From Candidatus Tanganyikabacteria bacterium (lineage in GTDB: Bacteria; Cyanobacteriota; Sericytochromatia; S15B-MN24; VGJW01), in NCBI GenBank assembly GCA_016867265.1, contig VGJW01000018.1, positions 1 to 64,000 of the forward strand: 64,000 nt of DNA. Direction: 5' to 3'. The notes beneath the pieces were generated by a model, which worked only from the letters and a program-made list of their open reading frames with translations, was not told the DNA's origin and did not search any database. Of the stretch, positions 42,423-52,780 are shown one piece after another (position 1 is the stretch's first letter; every line of letters begins with the position of its first letter). Position numbers and translations under genes: made by a program.

Positions 42423-43760
42423 TTAGCGCTTGTCCGGGGCGAGCAATAGTTGCTCGGGTGTAAGGTCGAGGGCCCGTGCCAGCGCGAGTTCGGCCCGCAG
42501 CAGATCCCGTTCGGTTCTCTCCAGGTTCACCTGGGCCGACACCACGGCCTCTTCGCGTTCGAGGCTTTCGATTGCGTCGGCCGTGCCGTTCTCGCGACGG
42601 GCCTCGGTCTGCTCGCGTGACCGGAAGGCGAGTTGCAGCAGGCCGCGCGCACGGTCGACGGCAGCCTGGCCGCGTGTACGGCGCTCGAGGCTTTCCTGCA
42701 GGCTTCGCTGATGGTCGAGACGAGCAGCCTCCGCCTCGGCCAAGGCCTGGTCCAGCTGGGCCCTCGCTTCCTCCTCGGCAGCCCCTTGCCTGCCGAAGTC
42801 GAGGGGTTGCCAGGACAGGTTCGCGCCCCCCAGTGTAGTCGCGATGGCCAGGTCCTTCCCGGCCGCCGTCGCCGTGACGAAGGCGCTTGCCTGGGGCCAG
42901 CGCCCGGCCTCACGGGCGCGCAACCGGGCCTCTGCTGCCCGGGCAGCGGCCTCGGCCGCGAGAACGGTACGGCTCTCGGGCATGGCCGTGCCCATCAGAT
43001 CCCGGGGCACTGCCACACGCAGCGTCGAGAGCTTGCCTGTGCCCGGAACCAGGCCGTAGCGGCGCCTGATGTCCTGCAGGCCAAGCGCCTGAGCCATGGC
43101 GTTCTGCCGGCGATCGGCCTCGACCCTCGCAAGCTCGGTCTCTGCCTCGAGGACGGCCAGTTCCCGGCCCGAACCCGCCTGCTGCTCCGACCGGCTTCGT
43201 TGCAACCGCTCGCGTGCAGTCGCGACCCGGGCATCGAGAACCAAGGACTCCCCCTCTCGATCGAGGGCCTCGAGCCAGGCCAGCCAAGCCGTATGAACGG
43301 CCATCCGGCGGACGTCCTCGGCCTGCAACGCCGCCCCCAGACGTGCGTGGGCGGCCGCCTCCCCGAAGGCCCAGGCACGACCTCCGTCAAAGATGGGCTG
43401 GCTCAGGCTCACGGCTGCCGTGGGCCAGACCTGGTCCGGGGACAGGGGCAGGCCTCCAAGCCCACCGGCAAGTCCGCCGGCAGCACCGCCCGCGAATGCC
43501 CCGAACACCTGGCCCTGAAGCACGGAGGCGCCGGTGGACAGGCCAAGGACCGGCCACAGACCCCGGCTGGCCGTGGTTTCGCGGGCCTCGGCCGCTGTCG
43601 CGGAGGCGCGGGCTCCCCGGACGGAGGGCTGCCGGGTGGCTGCCTCCTTGAGCCACGAGGCGATGTCTTCCCCTTCGGCTGGCCGGGCCAGCGCCACGGG
43701 ACAGCCCAGGAGGACGATCAGCAGGCCTGCAGCCATCACGTCGACGTTCCGACCCATCAT
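42423..43760 (-). CDS. Outer-membrane efflux protein, TolC family
   Basis: 445 aa. Signal peptide (about 1-26, cleavage near ALA), then two repeats of outer-membrane-efflux (OEP) helices: QVWPTAAVSLSQPIFDGG in the first barrel strand region and GANLSWQPLDFGRQGAAEE in the second, with long amphipathic helices between. GGAGG sites: GGAGGACAC lies before ATGATG at 43760. First gene of the exporter operon, and evidence for a diderm envelope. Confidence 0.9.
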   Translation of the reverse strand: MMGRNVDVMAAGLLIVLLGCPVALARPAEGEDIASWLKEAATRQPSVRGARASATAAEARETTASRGLWPVLGLSTGASVLQGQVFGAFAGGAAGGLAGGLGGLPLSPDQVWPTAAVSLSQPIFDGGRAWAFGEAAAHARLGAALQAEDVRRMAVHTAWLAWLEALDREGESLVLDARVATARERLQRSRSEQQAGSGRELAVLEAETELARVEADRRQNAMAQALGLQDIRRRYGLVPGTGKLSTLRVAVPRDLMGTAMPESRTVLAAEAAARAAEARLRAREAGRWPQASAFVTATAAGKDLAIATTLGGANLSWQPLDFGRQGAAEEEARAQLDQALAEAEAARLDHQRSLQESLERRTRGQAAVDRARGLLQLAFRSREQTEARRENGTADAIESLEREEAVVSAQVNLERTERDLLRAELALARALDLTPEQLLLAPDKR

Positions 43761-43816
43761 CAGGGGTGTCCTCCCGAGGACGATTGACCCGTCATGATGG
43801 GCCTGTGCGCTGTGGA

Positions 43817-43844
43817 TTGACAAGGTCTGGACAGGGCGTACCCT
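43817..43844 (+). promoter_or_regulatory. Candidate promoter for SRPBCC-SDR gene
   Basis: TTGACA (43817-43822), 16-bp spacer, TACCCT (43839-43844), 26 bp before the ATG, in the 109-bp gap divergent from the TolC-family gene. The -10 keeps only the critical TA and final T. Confidence 0.4.
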
Positions 43845-43869
43845 GAGAGCCTTACGGGGAGATCCGTCG

Positions 43870-45348
43870 ATGGCGACACGCACCTTCGAAAGCACACTCG
43901 AGGCTCCGGCCTCGGCGGTGTGGGACTGGCACGTCCGTCCGGGTGCATTCCTGCGTCTGAACCCGCCGTTCGACCCGGCCCGGATCGTCGAGGGAGGCCT
44001 GGTTGCCGAGGGCTCGCGGGCACGCCTCCGTATCCAGGCCGGTCCCGTGCCGGTCGAATGGGTGGCCGAGCATCGTCGCGTCGTGGCTGGCGTGGGTTTC
44101 GATGATGTCCAGGTCCGCGGCCCCTTTGCCAGCTGGGAACACCAGCACCGCATCCTGCCCATCGATGCCGGACACAGCCGCCTCGTGGATCATCTGGCCT
44201 ACGAGCTGCCGCTCGGGGGACTCGGGGAGCTGGGCGGCGGAGCCGTCATCGCCCGGAAGATCGAGCGGGCCTTCGCCTATCGCCATCGTCTGCTCATGGA
44301 AGATCTGGCCGCGCACGCACGCCTTGCCCACACGGGTCCCCTGACCATTGCGGTAACCGGTGCCTCCGGCCAGGTGGGTAGTGCGCTCGTTCCCTACCTG
44401 ACGACCGGTGGCCATCGGGTGGTCGTCCTGCGTCGGCCGGAGTCGGGCGCGCAGGGTCCGTGGTCGTCGCTGACGCCCCCGCCGGGCATGTTTCCCGGTG
44501 CGCTCGAGGGCACTTGGGACGCCGGCAGGGGTGAAATCCACCTGCCCGAGGATGTCACGCTCGACGCCGTGGTCCACTTGGCTGGCGAACCCGTGGGCGA
44601 CAAGCTCTGGACCGATGTGCAGCGGATGCGCATCCGTACGAGCCGCGTCGAGGCGACGCGCAGTCTTGCCGAGGCCTTGGCCGCGCTTCCTGTTCGACCC
44701 AAGGTGCTCGTATCCGCCTCGGCCATCGGCTACTACGGGGATCGCGGAGATGTCAGCCTGGATGAGGCGATGCCCGCGGGTCGCGGCTTTCTTGCCGATA
44801 TCTGCCAAGGCTGGGAGGCCGCGGCGGATCCGGCACGCGAGGCCGGCATTCGCGTGGTACACACGCGCCTCGGCATCATCCTGACGCCGGAGGGGGGTGC
44901 CCTTGGGCGCATGCTGCCTGTCTTCCGGTCAGGCTTGGGTGGCAACCTGGGATCGGGCAGGCAGTATTGGAGCTGGGTCTCGCTCGAGGACGTAGTGGGG
45001 GCGATTCACCATGCCATCGCGACCGAGGCCCTGTCCGGACCTGTCAACGTGGTGGCTCCGGCGCCCGTCACCAATGCCGCGTTCTCGGAAATTCTGGCCC
45101 GCGTCCTGGGGCGGCCCCGACCTTTGGCGCATGTACCCGTCATCGTGCTGCGCGCGGCGCTGGGGGCTTTTGCGGACGAGATGCTACTCGCAAGCGCCCG
45201 TGTCGTGCCCGATCGCCTGATTGCCTCTGGCTACCGCTACAGGTTGGTCGAGTTGGAGCGGGCGCTGGCCGTCGCCTTGGGACAGTTCGACTGGGCCAGG
45301 CTGGCCCGCGAGTATCCGGGCAAGGTCAGGCCCGAGCTGGCAGCCTGA
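43870..45348 (+). CDS. SRPBCC domain fused to TIGR01777-type SDR epimerase
   Basis: 492 aa. Residues 1-150: SRPBCC (START-like) ligand-binding domain (TFESTLEAPASAVWDWHVRPGAF). Residues 157-490: SDR of the YfcH/TIGR01777 family with AVTGASGQVGSAL (NADP-binding), AGEPVGDKLW, SASAIGYYGDRGD, FLADICQGWEA and WSWVSLEDVVGAI. The reaction is unknown; the family is often misnamed 'SulA-like cell division inhibitor'. The same fusion occurs in other bacteria. Confidence 0.88.
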   Translation: MATRTFESTLEAPASAVWDWHVRPGAFLRLNPPFDPARIVEGGLVAEGSRARLRIQAGPVPVEWVAEHRRVVAGVGFDDVQVRGPFASWEHQHRILPIDAGHSRLVDHLAYELPLGGLGELGGGAVIARKIERAFAYRHRLLMEDLAAHARLAHTGPLTIAVTGASGQVGSALVPYLTTGGHRVVVLRRPESGAQGPWSSLTPPPGMFPGALEGTWDAGRGEIHLPEDVTLDAVVHLAGEPVGDKLWTDVQRMRIRTSRVEATRSLAEALAALPVRPKVLVSASAIGYYGDRGDVSLDEAMPAGRGFLADICQGWEAAADPAREAGIRVVHTRLGIILTPEGGALGRMLPVFRSGLGGNLGSGRQYWSWVSLEDVVGAIHHAIATEALSGPVNVVAPAPVTNAAFSEILARVLGRPRPLAHVPVIVLRAALGAFADEMLLASARVVPDRLIASGYRYRLVELERALAVALGQFDWARLAREYPGKVRPELAA

Positions 45349-45405
45349 GGGCGGCTGCCACGGCAGAGGCGCCGCCAAGACCGGCCAGGACCTGATCCAA
45401 GCCGG

Positions 45406-46878
45406 TCAGTCAGGCTCGACGCCGGAGGGCGCGTCTCCCCCTTGCTCCAGTCGCACCAGACATCGGGCACCCTCCTTGCGGTCCAGCTTGCCGCTGGCCA
45501 GCACGGGCAGTTCCCGAACCAGATGGATGGCTTTCGGGTGCTTGAATCGGCCGAGGCGGGCCGTGAGCGCCTCGAAAAGGGCCGCGTGCACGGTCGCTTC
45601 CGGGATGCCGGCCACGGGCACGACCAGAGCAGCAGGCCTCATGCCCCAGTGGGGATCGGGGACGCCAGCCACGAGCGCGCGCGCGACCTCGGGCAGTTTC
45701 TCGAGCACGGCCTCGATCTCGACGGGTGAGATGTTTTCCCCCCCGGACAGAATGAGCGACTCCGGTCTGGGGTGCAGGATCAGCCTGCCGTCATCCGCCA
45801 GATGGCCGAAATCCCTTGTCAGCAAGGGTAAGCCGGGCTGCTGCGGCTGCCACGATCCGTGCTCGTCCAACCATCCCCGGCATAGGGTCGGCCCCGTGAT
45901 GGCAATCCGGCCCGGCCTTCCCGGGCCGAGCGGCGTTCCGTCCTCGCCCAGCACCGCGACACGGGTCCCGGGTTGCATGTGCACTCCTTGCGTCGCAGCC
46001 GCGCCGGCCTCCCCGAAGGCCACATGGCCGCACGTCTCCGTCATGCCGTAGCTGCCCCGAATGACGGCCATGGCCCGGCCGACTTCTTCGGGCAGCGCTT
46101 CGCCGCCTGCGAGCAGGTAGCGCATGCCGGGACCGGGATGCACCCCCTCGGTCAGCAGGGTGCGAAGCATGGTGCCTGTCATCGAGGCCATCGTAGGGGC
46201 GTGGTCGCGGTAGGCCGCTGTCACCCCCGCGACCTCGAACCGCGGGAGCAGGATGAGCGTGCTGCCCGTGGCGAGGGCCCGCCACCACGCGTTCAGGCCG
46301 CCGATATGAAACAAGGGCAGGACGACGAGGACACGGTCTTCTCGCCCGAGACCGGTCTCCGACAAATGGGCGCGGATGTGCGCGGCGTGGGCCTCCGGCC
46401 GGAGGCCGATCCCGAGAGGGCTGCCCGTCGAACCGGAAGTCGCCATCAGCGTCATAAGGTCCCGGGCCCAGTGCACGTCTCCCGCGTTTGTCCCGGCAGG
46501 GGCAAGGTCCTGCCACTCCGGCGTGGCGTTGCGATCATCCGTGTCGACGTGAAGGATGCCCCGGGCACCGGACCGTGCCAGCCATGCGTCGCGTTCGGTC
46601 TGGGCCCAGCGGATGTTCAGCGGCACGGAAACGGCGTCCCTCGCCGCGATGGCCGTGGCGGCCACCAGCCATGACGGTCCGTTCAGCCCGTTGATGGCCA
46701 CGCGGGTGCCCGAGCCGACTCCTTGTCCGGCAAGCCCTTCGCCGCAGGCCGTCGCGTGGCGGTGCAGCTCGCGCCACGTCCAGCTTCGGGACGGTCCGAT
46801 GACGGCGATGCCCTGGCTGTCGGTCCGGGCAAGGTCCTCGAGGAGCAACCCCGGATTGAACGCAGCTAGGTCACGCAC
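45406..46878 (-). CDS. menE: O-succinylbenzoate-CoA ligase
   Basis: 490 aa; GTG start overlapping the end of menC. ANL-superfamily adenylate-forming enzyme: P-loop TSGSTGSPLG (about 150), GSYGMTETCG, TRDFGHLADDGRL and the C-terminal LPVLASGKLDRKE Lys. It converts OSB to OSB-CoA in menaquinone synthesis. It is the last of six overlapping or nearly abutting men genes (order F-D-B-A-C-E), which supports MenE over a generic acyl-CoA ligase. Confidence 0.9.
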   Translation of the reverse strand: MRDLAAFNPGLLLEDLARTDSQGIAVIGPSRSWTWRELHRHATACGEGLAGQGVGSGTRVAINGLNGPSWLVAATAIAARDAVSVPLNIRWAQTERDAWLARSGARGILHVDTDDRNATPEWQDLAPAGTNAGDVHWARDLMTLMATSGSTGSPLGIGLRPEAHAAHIRAHLSETGLGREDRVLVVLPLFHIGGLNAWWRALATGSTLILLPRFEVAGVTAAYRDHAPTMASMTGTMLRTLLTEGVHPGPGMRYLLAGGEALPEEVGRAMAVIRGSYGMTETCGHVAFGEAGAAATQGVHMQPGTRVAVLGEDGTPLGPGRPGRIAITGPTLCRGWLDEHGSWQPQQPGLPLLTRDFGHLADDGRLILHPRPESLILSGGENISPVEIEAVLEKLPEVARALVAGVPDPHWGMRPAALVVPVAGIPEATVHAALFEALTARLGRFKHPKAIHLVRELPVLASGKLDRKEGARCLVRLEQGGDAPSGVEPD

Positions 46879-47825
46879 GGCGTTACCGTGGGCAAGCCCC
46901 GGGGAGGAGTGATTCGAGGACCGACCGAGCGGGGGCCGTCGAGCAGGCCGTGGGCCATCCCCGGACGGCCTGCGGCAGCGGCGAAGGCCGCCACCACCGC
47001 CAGGCCTGCCGGTCCTTCGTAGGCCGAGGAGGCCGCGACGGGAAGGCCATGGTGCAAGGCCAGCCGTGCAAGCTCGAGCGCGCGCGTGGGGCCCCAGAGG
47101 CCGGGCTTGATGACGAGGGCGGCGGTACGCGGATGCACGAGCCACGCGTCGAGCGCGTCGGGGTCCTGGCATCGTTCGTCGGGTGCGAGGTCGATGGGGC
47201 TTGCGTCCAGCATGGCCTGTCCGGACGTCCCGGGCACGCAAGGGTCTTCGAGCCACGCGATCCGGTCTTGCCAAGGCATCAGGGCCCGGGTGACGGCTGC
47301 CATCTGCTCGAGTGTCCAGGCCTGGTTGGCATCCAGGCGGAGGCGTCCGTCCTTCGGCAGCACCTCGAGAACTGCTCCTACCCGGGCGACGGTGTCGGCG
47401 ACGATCGCAGCCGAAGACCGGCTCGCGTCGCCCGACGCCCCAACCTTGACCTTGAAGGTTCCATACCCGGCCATTCGGGCCGCACGGGCGGCCCTCACCA
47501 CGGTTGCGTCGTCCGCACCGCCGAGCAGGGCCGAGGTCTCGATAGCGTCCTGCCCGTTTGCTCGCCCGAGGAGGGCAGCGAGGTGCGCGGCCAAGGAGCG
47601 GTCCTGCCTGCGGGCTTCGAGGTCAAGCGCGGCCCAGCCGACCGCGTGGGCCAGCGCCGCCTTGCGGTCTGTCCCGAAGGCCTCGAGGGCCACGGCCTCG
47701 GCCTGAACGGCACATCGGCCATCCGAGACCGTGACGAGGGCCCGCCACGGAAGACCTGCCGGACCATGCGCCGTCGGGACACCTGCCGACGGCAAGTGGG
47801 TCACGCTCAGGACGTCGATCGGCAC
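46866..47825 (-). CDS. menC: O-succinylbenzoate synthase
   Basis: 319 aa, GTG start. Enolase superfamily: catalytic KxK in FKVKVG, metal ligands RLDANQAW, LEDP and DERCQD, then VIKPGLWG and SSAYEGPAG. It dehydrates SHCHC to OSB. It lies between menA and menE and overlaps menE's start. Confidence 0.92.
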   Translation of the reverse strand: MPIDVLSVTHLPSAGVPTAHGPAGLPWRALVTVSDGRCAVQAEAVALEAFGTDRKAALAHAVGWAALDLEARRQDRSLAAHLAALLGRANGQDAIETSALLGGADDATVVRAARAARMAGYGTFKVKVGASGDASRSSAAIVADTVARVGAVLEVLPKDGRLRLDANQAWTLEQMAAVTRALMPWQDRIAWLEDPCVPGTSGQAMLDASPIDLAPDERCQDPDALDAWLVHPRTAALVIKPGLWGPTRALELARLALHHGLPVAASSAYEGPAGLAVVAAFAAAAGRPGMAHGLLDGPRSVGPRITPPRGLPTVTPCVT

Positions 47826-47837
47826 CGGGCAGCCTCT

Positions 47838-48791
47838 TCAGCCCCGGAAAGGGGGCGCCTTGGCCATCAGAATCATGATCACGGCCATGTAGAAGGCCAC
47901 CCGGAACAGAAGGCGACCGGTCATTGCCAGCGCCACATTCAGGCCGGGTGCCTGAGTGTCGGTACGGACCGACATGGCCAGCCGCGTCGCGGAGGGCAGC
48001 ATCAGCAGCGGCAACGCCAGCCAAGGGCGTGCGAGGCCCGCAGCAAGGATGGCCGGAACGGCGAAGGGCACCAGCATCATGGTGCGGATCCATCGGACGG
48101 CCCGGTCGGCCCCGAGGCGCACGGCCAGCGTCCGCTTGCCCGAGGCGGCATCGCCTTCCCGGTCGCGCAGGTTGTTGATGGCAAGCACGGCAGCCCCGAG
48201 GCCGGCCGGCACCAAGGACAGCCATCCGCCCCAACCCGACACGCTGCCGGTCAGGGCATACTCCGTGCCCAGCACGGCGACGGGCCCGAAGAAAAGGGCT
48301 GCCGTGACCTCGCCCAGCCCGTGGTAGGCCAGCGGGAACGGGCCGCTGGTGTAGGCCACGGCTGCCACGACGGACGCGATGCCGATGGCAGCAATCGGCC
48401 AGCCACGGCTCGCCAGCAGCCAGGCCCCGCAGAGGCTTGCCGCGGTGAAGCACAGCGCCGCCGCCATCCAGAGGGCACGCGGGGTGGCCAGGCCAGAGGC
48501 CGCGAGTCGCAGCGGGCCCACCCGGTCGGGCCCGTCCGTCCCGCGCTGAAAGTCGGCCACGTCATTTACATAATTGCATCCCACCTGAAGCAACAAGGCG
48601 CCAAGTAAACATGCCAGGAACAGATCGGGTCGGATGCCCTTGCCCGTCGGTGCCTCGGCCGCGAGGCGCGTGACGGACACCCCCAGACCCAGCAGCACGG
48701 GCGCCGCACCGACGCCCAGCGTCCGGGGCCGTGCCCCCGCCCACCACAAGCGCCAGCCTCGGGGAGGTTCGGCCTGAATCGCCACAGCCAC
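47838..48791 (-). CDS. menA: 1,4-dihydroxy-2-naphthoate polyprenyltransferase
   Basis: 317 aa, about nine TM helices. UbiA-family aspartate motif QVGCNYVNDVADFQRGTD (about 69-86) and the second motif INNLRDREGDAASGKRTLAVRLG. It attaches the polyprenyl chain to DHNA. The first motif is encoded by unusually AT-rich codons (48561-48620) compared with the rest of the gene. Confidence 0.93.
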   Translation of the reverse strand: MAVAIQAEPPRGWRLWWAGARPRTLGVGAAPVLLGLGVSVTRLAAEAPTGKGIRPDLFLACLLGALLLQVGCNYVNDVADFQRGTDGPDRVGPLRLAASGLATPRALWMAAALCFTAASLCGAWLLASRGWPIAAIGIASVVAAVAYTSGPFPLAYHGLGEVTAALFFGPVAVLGTEYALTGSVSGWGGWLSLVPAGLGAAVLAINNLRDREGDAASGKRTLAVRLGADRAVRWIRTMMLVPFAVPAILAAGLARPWLALPLLMLPSATRLAMSVRTDTQAPGLNVALAMTGRLLFRVAFYMAVIMILMAKAPPFRG

Positions 48792-48793
48792 GC

Positions 48794-49672
48794 TCAGGGT
48801 TGCCTCGGGAAGCGGTCGAAGTCGGGTACCCGACGATCCAGGTAGGCGTTGCGTCCTTCCTGAGCTTCCTCGCTCATGTAATAGAGCATCGTGGCGTTGC
48901 CGGCCAGTTCCTGAACGCCTGCCTGGCCATCACTGACGGCATTGAAGCCCGACTTCAGGCAGCGCAGGGCCAACGGTGAATGCTCCAGCATCCGGCGGGC
49001 CCACGCCACGGTTTCGGATTCGAGTTCCGAAACGGGGACAACGGTGTTGACGAGGCCCATCGCGAGGGCCTCCCGGGCATCGTAGAGCCGACAGAGGAAC
49101 CAGATCTCGCGTGCCTTCTTGGGGCCCACGAGATCCATCAGGATGCTGCTCCCGAAGCCTCCGTCAAAGCTGCCGACCCTGGGGCCGGACTGCCCGAACC
49201 GGGCATTGTCGGCGGCGATCGTGATGTCGCAGACGACATGCAGGACGTGCCCGCCCCCCACGGCATAGCCTGCAACCATGGCGATGACGGGCTTGGGCAA
49301 GGACCGGATGATCTTCTGCAGATCCAGGACATTCAGGCGGTGCACACCGCCTTCGTCCTTGTAGCCGGAATCGCCGCGGACGCGCTGGTCGCCGCCGGAG
49401 CAGAACGCCTCAGTCCCCTCGCCAGTGAAGATGACGACCCCTACGTCGGGCATCTCGCGCACCCGGTTGAAGGCCTCGATGAGCTCGGTCACGGTCCGCG
49501 GCCGGAACGCATTGCGGGACTCGGGCCGGCAGATGGTGATCTTGGCCATGCCCTCCGCCTTCTCGAGGCGGATGTCCTCATACGTGCCCGCGGACTGCCA
49601 TTCCGGCAGGCGGCGATCTCCGGTCTCGGGGGTCCAGAACAGGCCCTGGTTTTCTCGGGTCGCGGGTGTCAT
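48794..49672 (-). CDS. menB: 1,4-dihydroxy-2-naphthoyl-CoA synthase
   Basis: 292 aa. Crotonase fold: oxyanion-hole [13 protein letters not shown] and [13 protein letters not shown], and MenB-specific [13 protein letters not shown] with the C-terminal [14 protein letters not shown] tail. It cyclises OSB-CoA to DHNA-CoA. It follows menD directly (5 nt). Confidence 0.95.
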   Translation of the reverse strand: MTPATRENQGLFWTPETGDRRLPEWQSAGTYEDIRLEKAEGMAKITICRPESRNAFRPRTVTELIEAFNRVREMPDVGVVIFTGEGTEAFCSGGDQRVRGDSGYKDEGGVHRLNVLDLQKIIRSLPKPVIAMVAGYAVGGGHVLHVVCDITIAADNARFGQSGPRVGSFDGGFGSSILMDLVGPKKAREIWFLCRLYDAREALAMGLVNTVVPVSELESETVAWARRMLEHSPLALRCLKSGFNAVSDGQAGVQELAGNATMLYYMSEEAQEGRNAYLDRRVPDFDRFPRQP

Positions 49673-49676
49673 CCGT

Positions 49677-51425
49677 TCACTCCTCCTCGCTGTGTGTCCA
49701 TGATTCCATGCTTGCCGTGACCTGCCGGACGCCGTCGTCGAGCAGCGCCTGCCACGCCGCCATGCCCGACTCGCGCTCGGCCACGATGCGCAGCACGTGG
49801 GGGCGGTCGTCCCGCACGGCCTCTTCGAGTGCCCGGATCAGGCCTTCGTCGTCCCGCGGATGGTGGGTCACGACGCCGAGGCCTTCGAGGCCTTGGGTCG
49901 GGTCCAGTCCGTGGGGAGTCGAGCACCACGGGGTGCAGGCTTCGGGATGTTCGCCGATGGGCAGCGTATGGAAGATGCCGCCGCCATCATTGTCGAGAAG
50001 CAGGACGGCGAAGGGTGCCCCGCCCGGCCGGATGCCCGACCACGCGCCAAGGTCGTGGAGGAACGAGACGTCCCCCGTGACCAAGAGCGTGGGCAGGCCA
50101 GAGGCCATCCGAGTCCCCAGGGCCGTCGCGATCTGACCATCGATGCCGGCGGCACCCCGATTGGCCACTATCCGGGTGCGCGGGCTGCCGACGAAGTCCG
50201 CATAACGGATCGGCATGCTGTTGCCGATCATCACGAGACCGTCGGCCGGCCAATGGGCGAGGGCGGTACGCACGGCATCCGGCTCAGGCGGCAGGCTGGC
50301 CTGCCGAGCGTGGGCCACGGCGCATGCGCGCAGTACTTGCCATCGCCGTGACCACGCGGTCCGGTCGTGAGGGGAACCGACGGCGGCGAGGCGTTTAAGC
50401 AGGGGACCGGGAGCACCTGTCAGGACATGCGTTGCCCGGGCATCGGCATCCCAGCGATCCCGGTCGGGTTGGACGTGGACGACGGGCGCGGTGCAGACCG
50501 CAAGCCACTTGAGCGTCGTCCCGGAGACGGGTCCTCCTCCGGCGCGGATGATCAGGTCGGGCATCAGGTCGTGGGCCCACGCGGTGCGCGCCATGACCTC
50601 GAGGTGACCGCCCCGGATGCCGGTACCGGCATCCCACGCGGCCGGGTCCCGCAGCACGGCCCAGCCCGAGGCTTCAAGGTCGCCCGCGTCCCCGTCCCAC
50701 GGGGCGAGCAGGGACCCGAGAACGAGCAACGGTCGGCGGGCCTCGCGCACCAGACCCTCGACGGCAGCCCAGGATTCCGGGGCCGGTTCGGGGACACTCG
50801 GCCACCAGCGCGTGGCGGGTGCCAAATCCGCGATCAGCTTTTCGAGCATCCCGGAGGCATGGGCGGGCTCCTCGGCCGGATGGAGCCAGTCTCCGAAGGG
50901 CACGTCGAGATGGACTGGTCCACGCGGCCATCCCAAGGTCGCTGCCACGGCCTGGACGACCGTGGCCTGGAGATGCCGCAGTGCCTGGTCCTCGGCGCGT
51001 GGCAGGCCCAACTCCCGCCACAGCAGCACCGTAGGGCCAAAGAGTCCGCGTTGGTCGATGGTCTGGTGGGCGTGGGCGTGGCGGACATCCGGGGGGCGGT
51101 CCGCCGTGAGCAGCACAAGCGGGATGCCGCTGGCGCGCGCTTCCGCGGCCGCGGCGTGGAAGTGGGTTCCGGCCGTTCCCGACGTGCACAGCAGCGCCAC
51201 GGGCTGTCCCGTCCACCGGGCTGCGCCCAGACCATGGAAGGCCGCGGTACGCTCGTCGTGGTGCAGGTGGACCTGCATCTCGCCTTGACCGGCCGCTTCG
51301 GCCAGGGCGAGCGCCAGCGGCGCCGACCGTGACCCGGGAGCCACCATCGCATGGCGCACACCCCCCGCAACGAGGGCACGCACGATGACCTGCGCCCACG
51401 CCGCGTTCAGGCTGATTCCGCTCAA
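49677..51425 (-). CDS. menD: SEPHCHC synthase
   Basis: 582 aa with TTG start overlapping the menF stop (TTGA). ThDP enzyme: [38 protein letters not shown], and the ThDP/Mg motif [12 protein letters not shown] with [11 protein letters not shown]. It adds the succinate semialdehyde unit from 2-oxoglutarate to isochorismate. No ATG or GTG exists in the right place. Confidence 0.93.
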   Translation of the reverse strand: MSGISLNAAWAQVIVRALVAGGVRHAMVAPGSRSAPLALALAEAAGQGEMQVHLHHDERTAAFHGLGAARWTGQPVALLCTSGTAGTHFHAAAAEARASGIPLVLLTADRPPDVRHAHAHQTIDQRGLFGPTVLLWRELGLPRAEDQALRHLQATVVQAVAATLGWPRGPVHLDVPFGDWLHPAEEPAHASGMLEKLIADLAPATRWWPSVPEPAPESWAAVEGLVREARRPLLVLGSLLAPWDGDAGDLEASGWAVLRDPAAWDAGTGIRGGHLEVMARTAWAHDLMPDLIIRAGGGPVSGTTLKWLAVCTAPVVHVQPDRDRWDADARATHVLTGAPGPLLKRLAAVGSPHDRTAWSRRWQVLRACAVAHARQASLPPEPDAVRTALAHWPADGLVMIGNSMPIRYADFVGSPRTRIVANRGAAGIDGQIATALGTRMASGLPTLLVTGDVSFLHDLGAWSGIRPGGAPFAVLLLDNDGGGIFHTLPIGEHPEACTPWCSTPHGLDPTQGLEGLGVVTHHPRDDEGLIRALEEAVRDDRPHVLRIVAERESGMAAWQALLDDGVRQVTASMESWTHSEEE

Positions 51426-52726
51426 GCGTCGCTTCCGAGCAGGCCCACGATGGCGGATAGCTTGGCCTCGGTCTCCGCCCACTCGCCCTCGGGCGTGCTG
51501 CCCCTGACCAGTCCTGCCCCGACCGTGACCCGCGCCTCCTCGCCCTCGATACAGGCACCGCGGAGCCAGACGGCGAGGACGCCGCCCCCCGCGCCAAGGC
51601 AGCCGAAGGGTGCGCCGTAACGCTGTCTTGGTCGGCCCTCGAGAAACGTGATCCAGGCCTGGGCCTCGTGAGACGGTGCACCCGCCACAGCAGCCGTGGG
51701 GTTCAGGACAGCGACCAGATCGGCCGCGGTCCGACCGGGCGCGAGTTGGCCGGTCAAGGTGGCCTTGAGGTGAACCAGGCCTTGCCAAGCCGTCGGGACG
51801 GGGTGTCCTTCGACGAGGTCCGTGGCCACGCCCGCAAGCGCCTGCCTGACGCCGCTTTGCACGATGGCCTGCTCGCTCACGGCAGCTGGCCGGTCCAGCG
51901 TTCCCAAATGTGGCTCGTCGGCCCTCGTCTTCGCCGTTCCTGCCAGCGCCTCGGTCACGAACCGGTTGCCCTGCCAGGCGCACAAGCGCTCTGGAGACGC
52001 GGCCACCCATACGGGCCCGCCCGCATCCTGCCAGGCCATGCGGTGGCTGTCCTGCGCGCGGCGCGCCATCCCCCGGAAGACGGCCCACGGGTCCGCCCTG
52101 CCCGTCGTGCGGAGCGTGACGTCCCGCGAGAGCACCACCTTGGCGAGGCCGTCCCCGGTCATTTCGCCGATGACGCGGCGCGCCCCGGCCAGAAAACGGT
52201 CCTTGCCTTGGACAAGGTGTGGCCGGGTCCAGCGCGGCCCGTCGGCAGGCGTCGCAACGTCCCCTGCCCCGAGGAAACGGTCGACCGAGGCGTTGCACGC
52301 CGCTTGCCAGTCCGGTTCGCCGTCGCCAACCAGAGCCCGGCCCTGCCACTGCCACGTGCCCACACCGCCCTCCGGCGATCCCTGCCAGACCCATTCCGGC
52401 ACGATCCACCCGCCCTCTTGCCGAGCGTCGCCGGGCCAGCCGGGACCTCCGAGCGCCACGAGGCCGGGGTGGCTGTCCAGCAGGGCGAGCAGGGACGGAA
52501 GCTCGGAGGGGCCCCCGCGCCAGACTTCGCCCAGCCCCAGCACCAGATGGTCCTTGCCGGCTTCCTGCCAGCCGAGTCGCGTGGCCTCCGGGTGCTGCGG
52601 CCAAACCCTCCACGGCGAGGGTCCGCCTTCTACCCGGGCTGTGGCCCACAACCACGCCGGGCCCGGCCGGCCCGTGTCGAATGTTGCGTGCCCGGCAAGC
52701 GTCCGGTCGGCAATCTGTGCGGGCAT
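51422..52726 (-). CDS. menF: Isochorismate synthase
   Basis: 434 aa. Chorismate-binding fold: KVVLSRDVTLR, ASPERLC, EALAGTAKTR, HLKATLTGQL, LNPTAAVAGAP, RQRYGAPFG and VGAGLVRGSTPEGEWAE. It isomerises chorismate to isochorismate, the entry to the menaquinone pathway. First gene of the men operon; its promoter must lie in the 98-bp gap with the palindrome. Confidence 0.92.
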   Translation of the reverse strand: MPAQIADRTLAGHATFDTGRPGPAWLWATARVEGGPSPWRVWPQHPEATRLGWQEAGKDHLVLGLGEVWRGGPSELPSLLALLDSHPGLVALGGPGWPGDARQEGGWIVPEWVWQGSPEGGVGTWQWQGRALVGDGEPDWQAACNASVDRFLGAGDVATPADGPRWTRPHLVQGKDRFLAGARRVIGEMTGDGLAKVVLSRDVTLRTTGRADPWAVFRGMARRAQDSHRMAWQDAGGPVWVAASPERLCAWQGNRFVTEALAGTAKTRADEPHLGTLDRPAAVSEQAIVQSGVRQALAGVATDLVEGHPVPTAWQGLVHLKATLTGQLAPGRTAADLVAVLNPTAAVAGAPSHEAQAWITFLEGRPRQRYGAPFGCLGAGGGVLAVWLRGACIEGEEARVTVGAGLVRGSTPEGEWAETEAKLSAIVGLLGSDA

Positions 52727-52780
52727 CGGACCTGGGCCTTTCCAAGGGAGGCTGGATTCTGCTAGGATACTATCATAGTC

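Noticed and set aside
51426-52745. Long N-terminal extension of menD in its open frame
   Set aside because: It lies entirely inside menF in another frame; the TTG overlapping the menF stop fits the MenD N-terminus.
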